DNA of 64,000 nt from Candidatus Scalindua sp. (GTDB taxonomy: Bacteria; Planctomycetota; Brocadiia; Brocadiales; Scalinduaceae). Each line of letters opens with the position of its first letter. Position 1 is the stretch's first letter. The notes below the pieces were generated by a model. The model searched no databases. It was not told the origin of the DNA and saw only the letters and a list, made by a program, of their open reading frames with translations. The DNA lies in contig JALDRB010000007.1 of NCBI GenBank assembly GCA_031316155.1, forward strand, positions 186,001 to 250,000, read 5' to 3'. This document shows positions 38,256 through 47,160 of the stretch, in pieces. Made by a program: the position numbers and the translations under genes.

Positions 38256-38627
38256 ATGTCTGTTGTTCTTATTGTAGATAACGATAAAAACCAGCGCTTA
38301 CTTTATGAGCATGAATTAGGCTGCGAAGACTATGAACGTATAACGGCAGCTAATGGCAAGGAGACTTTGGGTAAAGTCCAATGGCTGGATTCAGACATAA
38401 TAATAATGGACATAAATATCCCAATGATGGATGGTCTTGAAGAAATTGGCAAGATTATAGGTAAAAACAAAAAGAAAACCCCAATTATTATTCATACTTC
38501 TTATAGCCATTATAAAGATTGCTTTATGTCATGGAATGAAGATAGTTACGTTATTAAATCCTCAGATTTAACGGAATTAAAAATAACAATCAATAATTTG
38601 CTTGCAAAGAAAACAATCGTCCTCTGA
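38256..38627 (+). CDS. Receiver-only response regulator
   Basis: This 123-residue CheY-like protein consists of one receiver domain with no output domain. The phospho-acceptor is Asp52 in IIMDINIPMMDG, the acidic pair is near residues 8-10 (VDND), the Thr/Ser switch is in IIIHTSY, and the conserved Lys is in VIKSSDL. It may relay phosphate to or from a histidine kinase; the only kinase in the window is at 49312-50862 and is not adjacent. It lies between the two copies of the structured RNA candidate. Confidence 0.85.
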   Translation: MSVVLIVDNDKNQRLLYEHELGCEDYERITAANGKETLGKVQWLDSDIIIMDINIPMMDGLEEIGKIIGKNKKKTPIIIHTSYSHYKDCFMSWNEDSYVIKSSDLTELKITINNLLAKKTIVL

Positions 38628-38896
38628 ATGAAAATTTAAAACACATGACATTATCAGGAAAAGACATAAGAGACGGCCTCCACCTTTAACCTTTGAGCTT
38701 TCAATTTTCATCCACCTATGGGACTATATAAATCACAGCTAACGCACACACCTGATAATGCTTCCGGTTCAGATTGACAACATTTATACTTAGTTATGAA
38801 TAAAAAATATTCTATGCAATCTTCTTTAAATCCTGCGCTTTCAGATAATTATAATTACATGTGTTTAAGCTATTTTGCTGTTACAATTTTTTCATA

Positions 38897-38924
38897 TTGA
38901 CATTTCTTTGTTTTGTGGTATTCT
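38897..38924 (+). promoter_or_regulatory. Promoter of structured RNA copy 2
   Basis: TTGACA (38897-38902) and TATTCT (38919-38924) are separated by 16 bases, close to the sigma-70 consensus. The first strand of the closing stem starts at 38941, consistent with a start site near 38931. Confidence 0.7.
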
Positions 38925-38930
38925 AACACA

Positions 38931-39168
38931 TAATTTAGAAAAAGGTGTACATGGTATTTTATTAGTTAAATTTTTAGCAAGTTTTGTGATAACAATCTTT
39001 TCCTTTGTTGCTTCTAACACTTTTGGGAAATAGAGTATCAAACGTTGCTCGATTTCCTGGCTGAACACGTTTCAGGAGGATGTTCAGGAGGTTGCAGGAA
39101 AAGAGAGTAAAATGGAGTTTGTTTAAATTTATTTATTTTTACAAAACCATGTACACCTTTATTTTTTC
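38931..39168 (+). ncRNA. Structured non-coding RNA candidate, copy 2
   Basis: This copy has the same architecture as copy 1: closing stem 38941-38955 with 39146-39160, inner stem 38997-39004 with 39096-39103, and hairpins 39026-39031 with 39052-39057 and 39061-39067 with 39081-39087. The last hairpin and its loop are identical in both copies. The outermost closing pair is T-A in copy 1 and A-T here, and one pair of the first hairpin changes from A-T to T-A, so both helices are supported by covariation. The closing stem is followed by TATTTTTTC, a plausible terminator. Confidence 0.68.
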
Positions 39169-39678
39169 TCCTCTATAATAAACCTTTCTTATCTCTAACC
39201 GCCGATTTCATACTTTCACACTGTCCTTGTTAGTAAACACGGTATCTCCCTGTAAGATTCGGAACAAAAATAGATTAAGAAAAAGGTACCCGATAAAGGC
39301 AAAACCTGATGTAATCGGCAGACATTGCCCACATTGTCAGCCAAAGATGGGTCTTGTTTGAGGCAGATTTTGTCCATATGTGAGCAAGGCCAGTGGATCA
39401 GCCGGGGTGCAAAACAAAGGAACTTGAGACTGCATGATGCTGATTGATTTAAGAAAAGACAGTCTTGATCTTTGACTTTTGCACTTTCAACTTTGAGCTT
39501 TCCCCATTGACCTGTGCTTGCACTGTTAAATTCGTAGATAATTTAACAGGAGACCTTTTTTTATCTTTTTGCCATCAGCTCTAAGCCCTTTGATCATTCA
39601 CCTTGTCTCCCATGAGGCATGGTTTTTATGTAACGTAATATTTAGTATCAGTGAACCAGTAACTAAGGAGAATGATAA
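39169..39678. other. Non-coding gap after structured RNA copy 2
   Basis: No gene is supported here. The first 40 bases keep similarity to the downstream flank of copy 1 (TCTCCTCTATAA). The rest contains simple phrases such as CTTTCAACTTTGAGCTTT that recur loosely near 38680. The Shine-Dalgarno sequence AAGGAG of the next gene is at about 39666. Confidence 0.5.
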
Positions 39679-40268
39679 ATGGTTTTTATGCGTTTTTGCA
39701 GAGCAAATATTAGCCTGATTCTGCTATCTCTCTTTTTATCCTGCACCGTATCTTTCGGTTATCCGGGTGTTCTCACTGCAAGTGCCACAGCAGATATGCC
39801 TGATTCGAATGAAGAGGAAAGTTCTCCCGATCCACGCTTTACTGATAATGGTAACGGCACAGTAACGGACAACCGTACCGGCCTGATATGGTTACAGAAT
39901 GCCAATGTCGCCGGATTGAGAACCTGGGCAGATGCCCTGGCTGATGTGGTGAGCCTCAACAGAAACGGAACGATGAATGGGACTTTTAATGGTGATAAGC
40001 ACCGGATGGAAGTCACCAGAAAGACTGGCGCCTGCCGGACACGTATGAGTTGGAAAGCCTGACAGATTACAGGAACAACGAACCTGCCCTTCAAACGGGC
40101 TACTCTGACTTCTTTAACGGCGTGCAGTTGGACAGCTATTGGACGAGGGATACCCTCCAGGGCGGTACAGATTACGCGTGGATCGTGACCTTGAGCGATT
40201 TCGGCGTTCTGGACACTGCCGACAAGACTGACACCCTCTATGTATGGCCTGTTCGCGGAGGGAAGTAA
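39679..40268 (+). pseudogene. Exported DUF1566 (Lcl-C-terminal-like) protein, frameshifted
   Basis: The gene begins with a signal sequence (ISLILLSLFLSCTVSFG), then the family opening FTDNGNGTVTDNRTGLIWLQNA. The reading changes frame near 40000, and the second part in another frame gives KDWRLPDTYELESLTDY, SYWTRDTL, YAWIVTL and VWPVRGG, the expected order of DUF1566 motifs. A net change of one base is enough to explain it. Such proteins are usually exported and of unknown function. A second, apparently intact member is at 48454-49074. Confidence 0.8.
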
Positions 40269-40290
40269 ATTCTTTGTTGCTTTGCATTCT

Positions 40291-40445
40291 TTATAGTGAA
40301 ACATATTTTATTTACTTACTTTGATAGATGTAAGATAATATGAAATAGGGGATAGGGAAAATGGGAAGTTGTGAGAGAGGATGTGTTGTAATAAACCGGT
40401 AGTGTTTTTGCCAATTGAAATATTGACCCCCAGTCCTTCTTTACA
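40291..40445. repeat. Non-coding repeat shared with 60505-60625
   Basis: GTGAAACATATTTTAT, a GGGGATAGGGAAAA core, the CCAATTGAAATATT phrase and a closing TCCTTCTTT occur here in order. Matching words in the same order lie at about 60509-60625 (GTGAAACATATTTCAT, GGGGATAAGGAAAA, CAATTGGAATAT). Both copies lie just upstream of a gene start. Confidence 0.5.
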
Positions 40446-40487
40446 GAATGGCTAATTCTTGTTGGATGCTAAGAGGAGTTCACACAT

Positions 40488-40964
40488 ATGAAGGATTCGT
40501 TGCGTACTGGCATTACGTTCGGGCTCACTTCAGCCGTTATAACCACACTTGGGCTTATGGTGGGTCTGCATTCTGGTACAGGTTCGAAACTGGTCGTTCT
40601 CGGAGGTGTTTTCACCATCGCCATTGCCGACGCCTTCTCCGATGCACTTGGCATTCATATTTCAGAGGAATCGGAAAACGTTCACACGACCAGGCAAATC
40701 TGGGGAGCCACCATAGCAACGTTTATGGCTAAATTCATCTTTGCTTTGACTTTTGCAGCCCCGGTTCTTCTTCTGCCTCTCTTCACAGCCATTATAGTCA
40801 GTCTCGTGTGGGGGTTGTCCATTCTTACTGTTCTAAGCTACTTCATTGCAAAATCTCAGGGCGAGAGACCATGGAAGATTGTTGGCGAGCATGTTCTGAT
40901 AGCCATCGTTGTAATTGCCATTACCCACTTGGTTGGTGACTGGGTGGCCACACTTGGACCCTGA
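40488..40964 (+). CDS. VIT1/CCC1-family-like membrane protein
   Basis: This 158-residue protein has four or five membrane segments and the opening GITFGLTSAVITTLGLMVGL, followed by IAIADAFSDALGIHISEESE, which matches the vacuolar-iron-transporter fold. It is shorter than full VIT proteins, as are many bacterial relatives. Fe2+ or Mn2+ transport is the family role; whether this small form transports is unknown. AAGAGGAG lies about 8 bases before the ATG. Confidence 0.75.
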   Translation: MKDSLRTGITFGLTSAVITTLGLMVGLHSGTGSKLVVLGGVFTIAIADAFSDALGIHISEESENVHTTRQIWGATIATFMAKFIFALTFAAPVLLLPLFTAIIVSLVWGLSILTVLSYFIAKSQGERPWKIVGEHVLIAIVVIAITHLVGDWVATLGP

Positions 40965-41042
40965 ACCGGCACCAATCAACCCCATCAACTCGAACTGACA
41001 ATTCCTCTTCGCTTCATTGCCAGGCGGTTAAGCGGAGCGTTA

Positions 41043-41099
41043 TATACTAAAACCGATTTGGTTTCCAGTAAAACCGAAAACCAAATCGGTTTTAGTATA
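41043..41099. repeat. Perfect palindrome made of repeat left ends
   Basis: 41043-41064 and 41078-41099 are perfect inverted complements, both matching the left end of the dispersed repeat (TATACTAAAACCGATTTGG), with a 13-base loop. It lies between the VIT-like gene and a receiver fragment and could act as a bidirectional terminator. Confidence 0.75.
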
Positions 41100-41157
41100 A
41101 TCGGGGAGTCTTTCGTATGCGATCTGTAACAAGTCTTATTCGATAGAGGATAATCAC

Positions 41158-41370
41158 ATGCTTGATATAATTAAATGGCTTCGGGAAATTGAACATTTGG
41201 CAAATAAAGTTTATCAGCAAGCATTAAAAACCAGGTTTCTTTTTATGACCGGTAATCTCTCCAAAGAAAACAAGGCATTCTGTAGCGAAAACCGGGTTAC
41301 GTGTTTAATAAAGCCGGTGGAAATAAATTCGTTACGGAAAGCAGCTTCAAAAATAATTCTATCCAAATAA
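41158..41370 (+). CDS. Small protein with C-terminal half of a receiver domain
   Basis: The 70-residue product ends with TRFLFMTGNLSKENKAF and CLIKPVEINSLRKAA, which match strand 4 to helix 5 of a receiver domain, including the conserved Lys before Pro. The Asp-bearing first half is missing. The first 24 residues (IIKWLREIEHLANKVYQQAL) look helical and of different origin. It has a fair Shine-Dalgarno sequence (AGAGGA). This is most likely a deletion remnant of a hybrid kinase or regulator fused to a stray start; function is doubtful. Confidence 0.5.
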   Translation: MLDIIKWLREIEHLANKVYQQALKTRFLFMTGNLSKENKAFCSENRVTCLIKPVEINSLRKAASKIILSK

Positions 41371-41383
41371 AATCAATACATTT

Positions 41384-41623
41384 TTATGCTTCTTTAATAA
41401 AACCATAGAGATCATCTTTCAGCTTCAGACGTATTTTCTTCAGTTCGTGAATTTGGTGGTCTCCGGCTGGTTCTTCATCGCTTTCAATTCGAAAAATCTG
41501 TTTGTCAATGTCTTCATATTTTTTCATTAAATTTGAAAAATGATTATCCTCCATTTTTAACTTATGGATTTGGTCTTTATATTCAGGAAATTCTTTGATT
41601 AAAGGATGATGAGCTAATGGCAT
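41384..41623 (-). CDS. YdcH/DUF465-like small protein
   Basis: This 79-residue, charged, helical protein has the HPLIKEFPEYKDQIHKLK opening and the LKKIRLKLKDDLYGFI end typical of the DUF465 family. Members are short, coiled-coil-like and of unknown function. It is convergent with the preceding receiver fragment. Confidence 0.75.
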   Translation of the reverse strand: MPLAHHPLIKEFPEYKDQIHKLKMEDNHFSNLMKKYEDIDKQIFRIESDEEPAGDHQIHELKKIRLKLKDDLYGFIKEA

Positions 41624-42241
41624 TTAATATCTCCAAATTAAATTCACAAATTAGTAAAATCAAAAAAATCAGCATATTCCATACAGATCTAATATTACTT
41701 TATAACATTTTAAAACTGAATTTACAATTGCCAATTAACCGTATGTCAATTAATCTTAGAATGAGTTCCTGGGTAACTTATTTAGATATAAGACAGGGAC
41801 AACAAACCCGGTTGAATAGTCTGTATATTCAACCGGGTAAACAGATTATCCGAATCTGATGGTTTCCCAATAGATTGATTAATCTGATTACTTTGTGAAT
41901 GGGATCACATACTCCCATATTAAGGTTTCTAATGATTATTTGACCCTCCGGAATGAAAGGATGATAAATGGGATAACCGTTGACATGTTTACGAAAACCC
42001 ATCCTTCCTGGTTGCACATGGGATTGACAGATGAAGTCATTTTTAAATCAGGACCGATTGAGGTATGGGGTCGCGGAACATTAAAATAATAAAAAAGTGC
42101 AGGAAAATAGATTTTATCTTTAAACTGGTTGATAATGCGAAATTTATCGATTCCCGGATAAGAATACGTTACATGAGTTTTTCTGACATCATCATTGCAG
42201 TTTATTTTACTGTCAGTTTGTCAATTGACTGTCAGAAAAAC
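41624..42241. other. Gap with no convincing gene
   Basis: An open frame near 41895-42089 (containing TKTHPSWLHMGLTDEV) has protein-like composition but no family I recognise and no good start site; it may be the end of a lost gene. Near the right edge, ACTGTCAG occurs twice about 18 bases apart (about 42210-42235) just before the promoter at 42242, a possible regulator site. Confidence 0.35.
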
Positions 42242-42269
42242 TTGACATTGTTAAATGCTTGTTTATAGT
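42242..42269 (+). promoter_or_regulatory. Promoter and hairpin leader of glycoside-hydrolase-like gene
   Basis: TTGACA (42242-42247) and TATAGT (42264-42269) have a 16-base spacer. The roughly 75-base leader that follows contains two hairpins, 42273-42278 with 42284-42289 (GTTGCT/AGCAAC) and 42309-42313 with 42322-42326 (GCCGT/ACGGC), before GGAGGAAGT and the ATG. Confidence 0.65.
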
Positions 42270-42349
42270 AGCGTTGCTTTAGGAGCAACTTTATTATATG
42301 CCAAGACAGCCGTAAAATAAGACGGCTAATTATCTTGTTAGGAGGAAGT

Positions 42350-43840
42350 ATGAGGACGAACGTGACATTGCTCTTTGTGGCCCCTCTATTCTTGATCTTG
42401 TGTGTTTTAACTACTCTGTCTGCTCGCAGTCAACTTGCTTCAAAATCAGAGAAGAGACAAATGCAGAACGAGTATCGTATTCAGTCCTGGTCTGAAAATC
42501 CCTGTTATTGGCAGTATAAAGGCGAACCCGTTATGTTGCTGGGCGGAAGCAATACGGACCATCTCTTTTTGCTTGACGACCTCGAATCGCATCTTGACGA
42601 GATGCGCGCGGTGGGAGCCAACTATGTCCGCAATACGATGAGTCAGCGTGAGGGTAAGGAACTGATGCCGTACAAGTTACAACCAGCCGGAACGTTCGAC
42701 CTGGACCAGTGGAATGACGAATACTGGCAGCGATTCCAGAACATGTTGCAGTGGACTGCCGAGCGGGATATTATTGTGCAAATCGAAGTTTGGGACCGCT
42801 TCGACTATTCGACACAGAACTGGGAGACCAGCCCGTGGAATCCCGGCAACAACGTGAACTACACATACGAGCAAACAGGCTTTGCTGCCGAGTACCCCCA
42901 TCATTCCGCTTACGATCGGCAACCCTTTTTCCACTCGATCGAGAGCATGCCGCAGTACAACAAGAAACTCGATCTTGTTCGGCGGTACCAGGAGGCATTC
43001 GTTGCCAAGATACTGTCCTATAGCCTGGACTACGGACATGTGCTTTACTGCATGAACAACGAGACGTCAACACCCGCAATATGGGGACAGTACTGGATCG
43101 ACTTTATCAAGGCCAGGGCTGCCGAAAAGGGGATAACGGTTTGCACGACCGACATGTTTGACGATGCGTTCGAAGCTGACAAAGCAAAACACACTCCGAT
43201 CGTTTTTGAGGACACCGAGCATTACATGTTTGCCGACATCTCGCAGGTGAACAGCCGGAACTACGATAACGCGCACTGGGAAAGCCTGCAATGGCTTTTG
43301 CGCCATGTCAACAAGCATCCACGCCCCAGCAATCACATCAAGATTTACGGTAGCGGCTATGAAACCTTTGGGACGGGCGGCCCTGAGGATGGTGTTGAGA
43401 GGTTTTGGCGAAATATCATCGGTGGCTCTGCCAGCGCCCGCTTTCACCGTCCGGATTCCGGCAACGGGCTCAATGACTTTGCTAAAGGGAGCATCAAAGC
43501 GGCACGCATTCTGGAGAACCGGATCAAGTTCTGGGACATCACACCACAAATGGGGCAGCTTTCAGACCGTGCGAGCAACGAGGCCTACTTGGCGGCGAAA
43601 CCCGGAGAAAGCTACGCGCTCTATTTCACCAACGGCGGTTCAGTTGGACTTGACCTATCTGGCTTTCCAGGCATGTTCGACGTGACATGGATCAGCGTCT
43701 CAATGGGCATCGCGGTTCAAACATCGGCCAAGGGGGGTTACCGTCTGATGGACAGAACGATCAAGGGCAACCGTGTCATAACGCTTTCCGCGCCATACAA
43801 GGGCGGTTGGGTGGCCGCAATCACCAAGATAACCAAATAA
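42350..43840 (+). CDS. Exported glycoside-hydrolase-like (beta/alpha)8 protein
   Basis: This 496-residue exported protein has a signal sequence (LLFVAPLFLILCVLTTLSA) followed by a cellulase-like barrel. Recognisable parts are the opening SENPCYWQYKGEPVMLLGGS, GANYVRNTMSQREG, VQIEVWDRFD, LYCMNNETSTP (candidate catalytic Glu) and IVFEDTEHY. The C-terminal part (SYALYFTNGG...GWVAAI) resembles the putative collagen-binding or beta-sandwich domain that follows such barrels. The start at 42350 is chosen for GGAGGAAGT directly upstream. The gene is visibly richer in G+C than its surroundings, which suggests recent transfer. Substrate unknown. Confidence 0.75.
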   Translation: MRTNVTLLFVAPLFLILCVLTTLSARSQLASKSEKRQMQNEYRIQSWSENPCYWQYKGEPVMLLGGSNTDHLFLLDDLESHLDEMRAVGANYVRNTMSQREGKELMPYKLQPAGTFDLDQWNDEYWQRFQNMLQWTAERDIIVQIEVWDRFDYSTQNWETSPWNPGNNVNYTYEQTGFAAEYPHHSAYDRQPFFHSIESMPQYNKKLDLVRRYQEAFVAKILSYSLDYGHVLYCMNNETSTPAIWGQYWIDFIKARAAEKGITVCTTDMFDDAFEADKAKHTPIVFEDTEHYMFADISQVNSRNYDNAHWESLQWLLRHVNKHPRPSNHIKIYGSGYETFGTGGPEDGVERFWRNIIGGSASARFHRPDSGNGLNDFAKGSIKAARILENRIKFWDITPQMGQLSDRASNEAYLAAKPGESYALYFTNGGSVGLDLSGFPGMFDVTWISVSMGIAVQTSAKGGYRLMDRTIKGNRVITLSAPYKGGWVAAITKITK

Positions 43841-44566
43841 AACAGTTGGTGTGCGACTGGATTGCTGGGATGTTACTAAACATTCGCTATTACCTGAATC
43901 TTTTTCTCTGTGCAGATATCAATTTCATTTATTACTTTAATACAAAAGCTTCTAGAAAAGTATATGTAATATTGATAGTTTATGCCCTAAAAGAAGATGG
44001 TAAACCCGGCTTCTCCATTCAGACAGTCAGAGAGGCAGCCCCGTTTATATCCCTGTGGATCCTGATGATTGTTTTTGTGGAAGCAATGTAAAAAAGACAG
44101 TTTCCTGAAGTTGTAATATCTATCTCACCTCACACAATTTTAATAACATTTATAGAATTGGATTGGTTGCACCTTAACTGCATTATGTATCAAACCAACA
44201 TCTGCTCATCTCTTTGGCAAAATTATGGAATAACAGTTCTGTCTGTTATTATTGAAAAGACTTCAAAAAAAATAACTTATACATTAGTCTCGATAATTCA
44301 AACACTTAAATCAAAAAAAACAGGTTGTTTTACGGGTTTGTTCTGATTTAGTTTACATTCAAACTAAACTCTCCATACACTATTCTAACCATATCTAATT
44401 TTGTAAGCCTCATTGTATTCTTATATTACAATATTTCTTCTGGAAATTATAACTTCGGCATAAAAATTGTCCTCAAAAGATACCCGAGTTGACTGGCAAT
44501 AATATCTGCCTGCTGCCGGTATAGAAGTTAGTTCAAATTTAAATTATTAACTTTTAGGAGGTATCA
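43841..44566. other. AT-rich gap with no supported gene
   Basis: The 726 bases hold only short open frames without protein-like features. A stretch near 44020-44110 (CCTGTGGATCCTGATGATTG and nearby) loosely resembles the reverse of remnant phrases near 54410 and 58480, so it may be a decayed copy of the same lost gene. TAGGAGGTATCA before 44567 is the next gene's ribosome-binding site. Confidence 0.35.
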
Positions 44567-45115
44567 ATGTCTCGACATATTGCGAAGGCATTCTTATTAT
44601 TATCGATAATACTGCTTACCAGCAATTCAGAGGCTGCTGACAATGATCTTGTGCAAAAGCTCCCGATTAATTCTGGAATCAGTCCTTACGGTGGTAACAT
44701 TCCGCGAGGAGAGTATAAAGAGAATAAACCCATTAATTCTTTCTCCGAACTTACTGTCAAAGTTCCCGTTTATAAAAACGGAAGTCTTTCTGAGGTGAGA
44801 TGGCAAGGGAATGATACCACAGAGAATTTAGATGCATTTTTATCTGATCAAAAGGAAGGGGACGGTAAATGGCATGGGATAATCAATAACACAGCAAAGG
44901 GAACATGGAGCAACTTTAATAATGAAAAAGCAAGGATGGCCATCATTCAGTTATTGGATTCAGATGCAGCCCGATTAAGCGATCTTACCGTTCTCCAGGT
45001 GGAGTTTGATAAAGACATTTCAGCAGATGGAAAATCAGCAATGCTGACTTTTAAATCTGCGAGAATCATCAAACAGGGAGTTGGTGGGTATCAATTCATT
45101 TCAGGTTATGATTAA
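44567..45115 (+). CDS. Exported protein of unknown function
   Basis: This 182-residue protein has a clear signal peptide (AKAFLLLSIILLTSNSEA, cleavage likely after SEA). The mature part is hydrophilic with no cysteines and no motif that I recognise. It has an excellent Shine-Dalgarno sequence (TTAGGAGGTATC). No related gene is next to it. Confidence 0.7.
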   Translation: MSRHIAKAFLLLSIILLTSNSEAADNDLVQKLPINSGISPYGGNIPRGEYKENKPINSFSELTVKVPVYKNGSLSEVRWQGNDTTENLDAFLSDQKEGDGKWHGIINNTAKGTWSNFNNEKARMAIIQLLDSDAARLSDLTVLQVEFDKDISADGKSAMLTFKSARIIKQGVGGYQFISGYD

Positions 45116-45369
45116 CAGTATAACTGGCTGGTGATTCAGAAACCGATTAAAGAGGCGGAACAGAAGGTGTTTTTACATTAGAGAAATTGCAGTGGTAAAA
45201 ATTCGAGGTAGTTGCAAATCCAAGAACCTTGCTACCAATTTACTATGTTACGATTAGGATATATATTCGAATGAAAAATTACTTCAATTGTCACAACATG
45301 AGAAAAGTGTGAAGAGTGCAATAAAAATTTAGTCCTGAAAATAACTATCACAGTGATAATAAACCTTAA

Positions 45370-45907
45370 ATGATCCATAAAAACCAACCTATTATAGACC
45401 AGGAACAGAATGCTTTCATCACTACGGCCTATAATGCAGATCATGAAGCCTTTAACTGGCAGCAGGGGGTTACTACTACTGTGGCAGGCCAGTTGACCGG
45501 AATTGACTTGCGTTTGTATGCCGGTACTGCATCACTCTATATAAATCTCGGGCGACCCTGGCAGTCAGGCGCAAGCATAGCAATTATAACCTATTCATCC
45601 ACTCTCTTAAATCCGGATTGGGACCACATTGATCTCACATCAGCAAATATATTTCTGGGAAGAAATCAAAGATTTGTCATAGGAATCAAAGGAACCAATG
45701 GCGGCCTGGGTTTTTACGGAAGCAGCCAAAATCCTTATGCAGGCGGTTCACTGTATCTGAACGGAACCCAGTACCTCGATGGAATGCACGACATGGCATT
45801 CAGGACATACATGAATCAGTCAGCACATGTTTCCCAAGCCTGCAGCCATAAAACTTCTCGGCACAGGCCCGGGTGGATTGACTGGTGGAGTAAAAAGAAG
45901 GAAATAA
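45370..45907 (+). pseudogene. PEP-CTERM-type exported protein, degraded at both ends
   Basis: The middle encodes beta-rich sequence (TTTVAGQLTGIDLRLYAG, IFLGRNQRFVIGIKG) typical of PEP-CTERM cargo. In the reading frame one base later, the end reads PKPAAIKLLGTGPGGLTGGVKRRK: a sorting tail with PKP instead of PEP, a glycine-rich hydrophobic segment and basic residues. In the main frame that tail is lost. No signal peptide precedes the first ATG. The gene therefore lacks both export and sorting signals and is probably dead. Confidence 0.65.
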
Positions 45908-46246
45908 AAGAATAATGAAGCTGAAAAAGCTGAGTTGTTCTTAACCGGTATTGCCTCATTGTGCTAAAGCCAACCTTCTGCAAACACTGAGAGATGTATT
46001 TTTTTATACCTAAACCACCCCAAAACACATGTCAAACGTCAAAAAGATCGTCTTTTAAAATAACTCAAGGTGCTTCAGAATAATACATATCAAAATGTAT
46101 TTAATGAATAGCAAGTATGGGGCAATAAGTTGTATCTGTTGTTATGTTAGAACCTTATGAAAATATTAAGTTGGTCAAATATTTTGGCAATGTGTTTGCT
46201 AATATGATTAATTGGCTTTGTACTTTTGAACTAATTGAGGTTGATT

Positions 46247-46570
46247 ATGTCTTTATCATTCAATTCATCAGTTTCCGGCATACAAGCGACATTAGATAAG
46301 CAGAGTGTATCTGCAAACAATATAGCAAACATTAATACTGAGGGCTATAAAAAGCAGCACGTTAACTTGAGCCAGGATCAGCAAAGTCAAGTTGCCGTCA
46401 ATATCACCGAAAACCCTAAAACAAGTTCCTTTTATAAAAACATTGAGGGGATAGAAAAGTCCAAAGTTAATTTTTGTGAAGAAATTGTCGTGCAGATCAA
46501 GGCAAAAAATCTATTATCAGCTAATATAGCCGCAAATAACCGTACTGATGAGGCAGAAAAAATCTTATAG
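46247..46570 (+). CDS. Small flagellar rod-type protein (FlgB/FlgC-like)
   Basis: This 107-residue protein has the N-terminal flagellar basal-body rod signature (GIQATLDKQSVSANNIANINTEGYKK) and a C-terminal segment (VNFCEEIVVQIKAKNLLSANIAA) like the end of FlgC/FlgG proteins. The middle is much shorter than in true rod proteins, so only the two terminal helices that pack together remain. ATG 46247 follows GAGG at good spacing. It is not in a flagellar operon; a relic or a specialised small axial protein are both possible. Confidence 0.72.
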   Translation: MSLSFNSSVSGIQATLDKQSVSANNIANINTEGYKKQHVNLSQDQQSQVAVNITENPKTSSFYKNIEGIEKSKVNFCEEIVVQIKAKNLLSANIAANNRTDEAEKIL

Positions 46571-46920
46571 ATATCATGGCTTAGATGTACCTCGATAGAA
46601 ATCATACCAAACTATTTTTGCATGATTTTTTTTCAGCACGAAATAGTTTTGCTTAATTTCGTTTGTAACAATTAAGATTACGTCCGCAACAATTATTCCT
46701 TATATCTGATCAGCACCAAACCATATCTCACACACTAGAAAGAAATATTCACCTGCCCGTTCTGACAACGGCCCTCCCTGATGAATCCCTGCCCGACAAA
46801 TGGCAGGCGGGTGTTCTTCAGCTCTTCCATACCTGCACTGACGGACCCACAGGGACAAGGAAGTTCTAATGGGGGTGGGTTCGAATTGGTCATTCATGCG
46901 GTCGGAAAATGTCAGGCAGG
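46571..46920. other. Gap with GC hairpin, no gene
   Basis: No gene is supported. A hairpin CCTGCCCG...CAGGCGGG (about 46786-46812) belongs to the GC-rich palindromes scattered in the window. Confidence 0.4.
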
Positions 46921-47160
46921 TTATATTCTATGCGAACTGTCCCGATTTTTAATCTTCCGGAATTGATAGCCATAAAGTATGATTGTAATGATAACGTAGG
47001 GACTCATGAATTTAATTAAATTTCCAACCATAGTATTCCACAACTGATAAAAAAAAGCTAAGGCAACGCAGCCAAGAAATAAGTATAATAGGTAAACAAT
47101 AAAATTAACGAAAATTAACCTAAACCTGTTTTTTCTTTGCATATCATTAATTAGTTTCAT
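46921..47160 (-). CDS. Small two-segment membrane protein
   Basis: The 79-residue product has two hydrophobic segments (FVNFIVYLLYLFLGCVALAF and FMSPYVIITIILYGY) and basic ends. No family is recognised and the ribosome-binding site (GAAGGT) is weak. It could be a genuine small membrane protein or a chance frame. Confidence 0.4.
   Translation of the reverse strand: MKLINDMQRKNRFRLIFVNFIVYLLYLFLGCVALAFFYQLWNTMVGNLIKFMSPYVIITIILYGYQFRKIKNRDSSHRI

Noticed and set aside
43687..44091. A 134-residue open frame overlapping the end of the hydrolase gene
   Set aside because: It is the shadow of the G+C-rich gene in another frame and runs on into AT-rich sequence with no domain.
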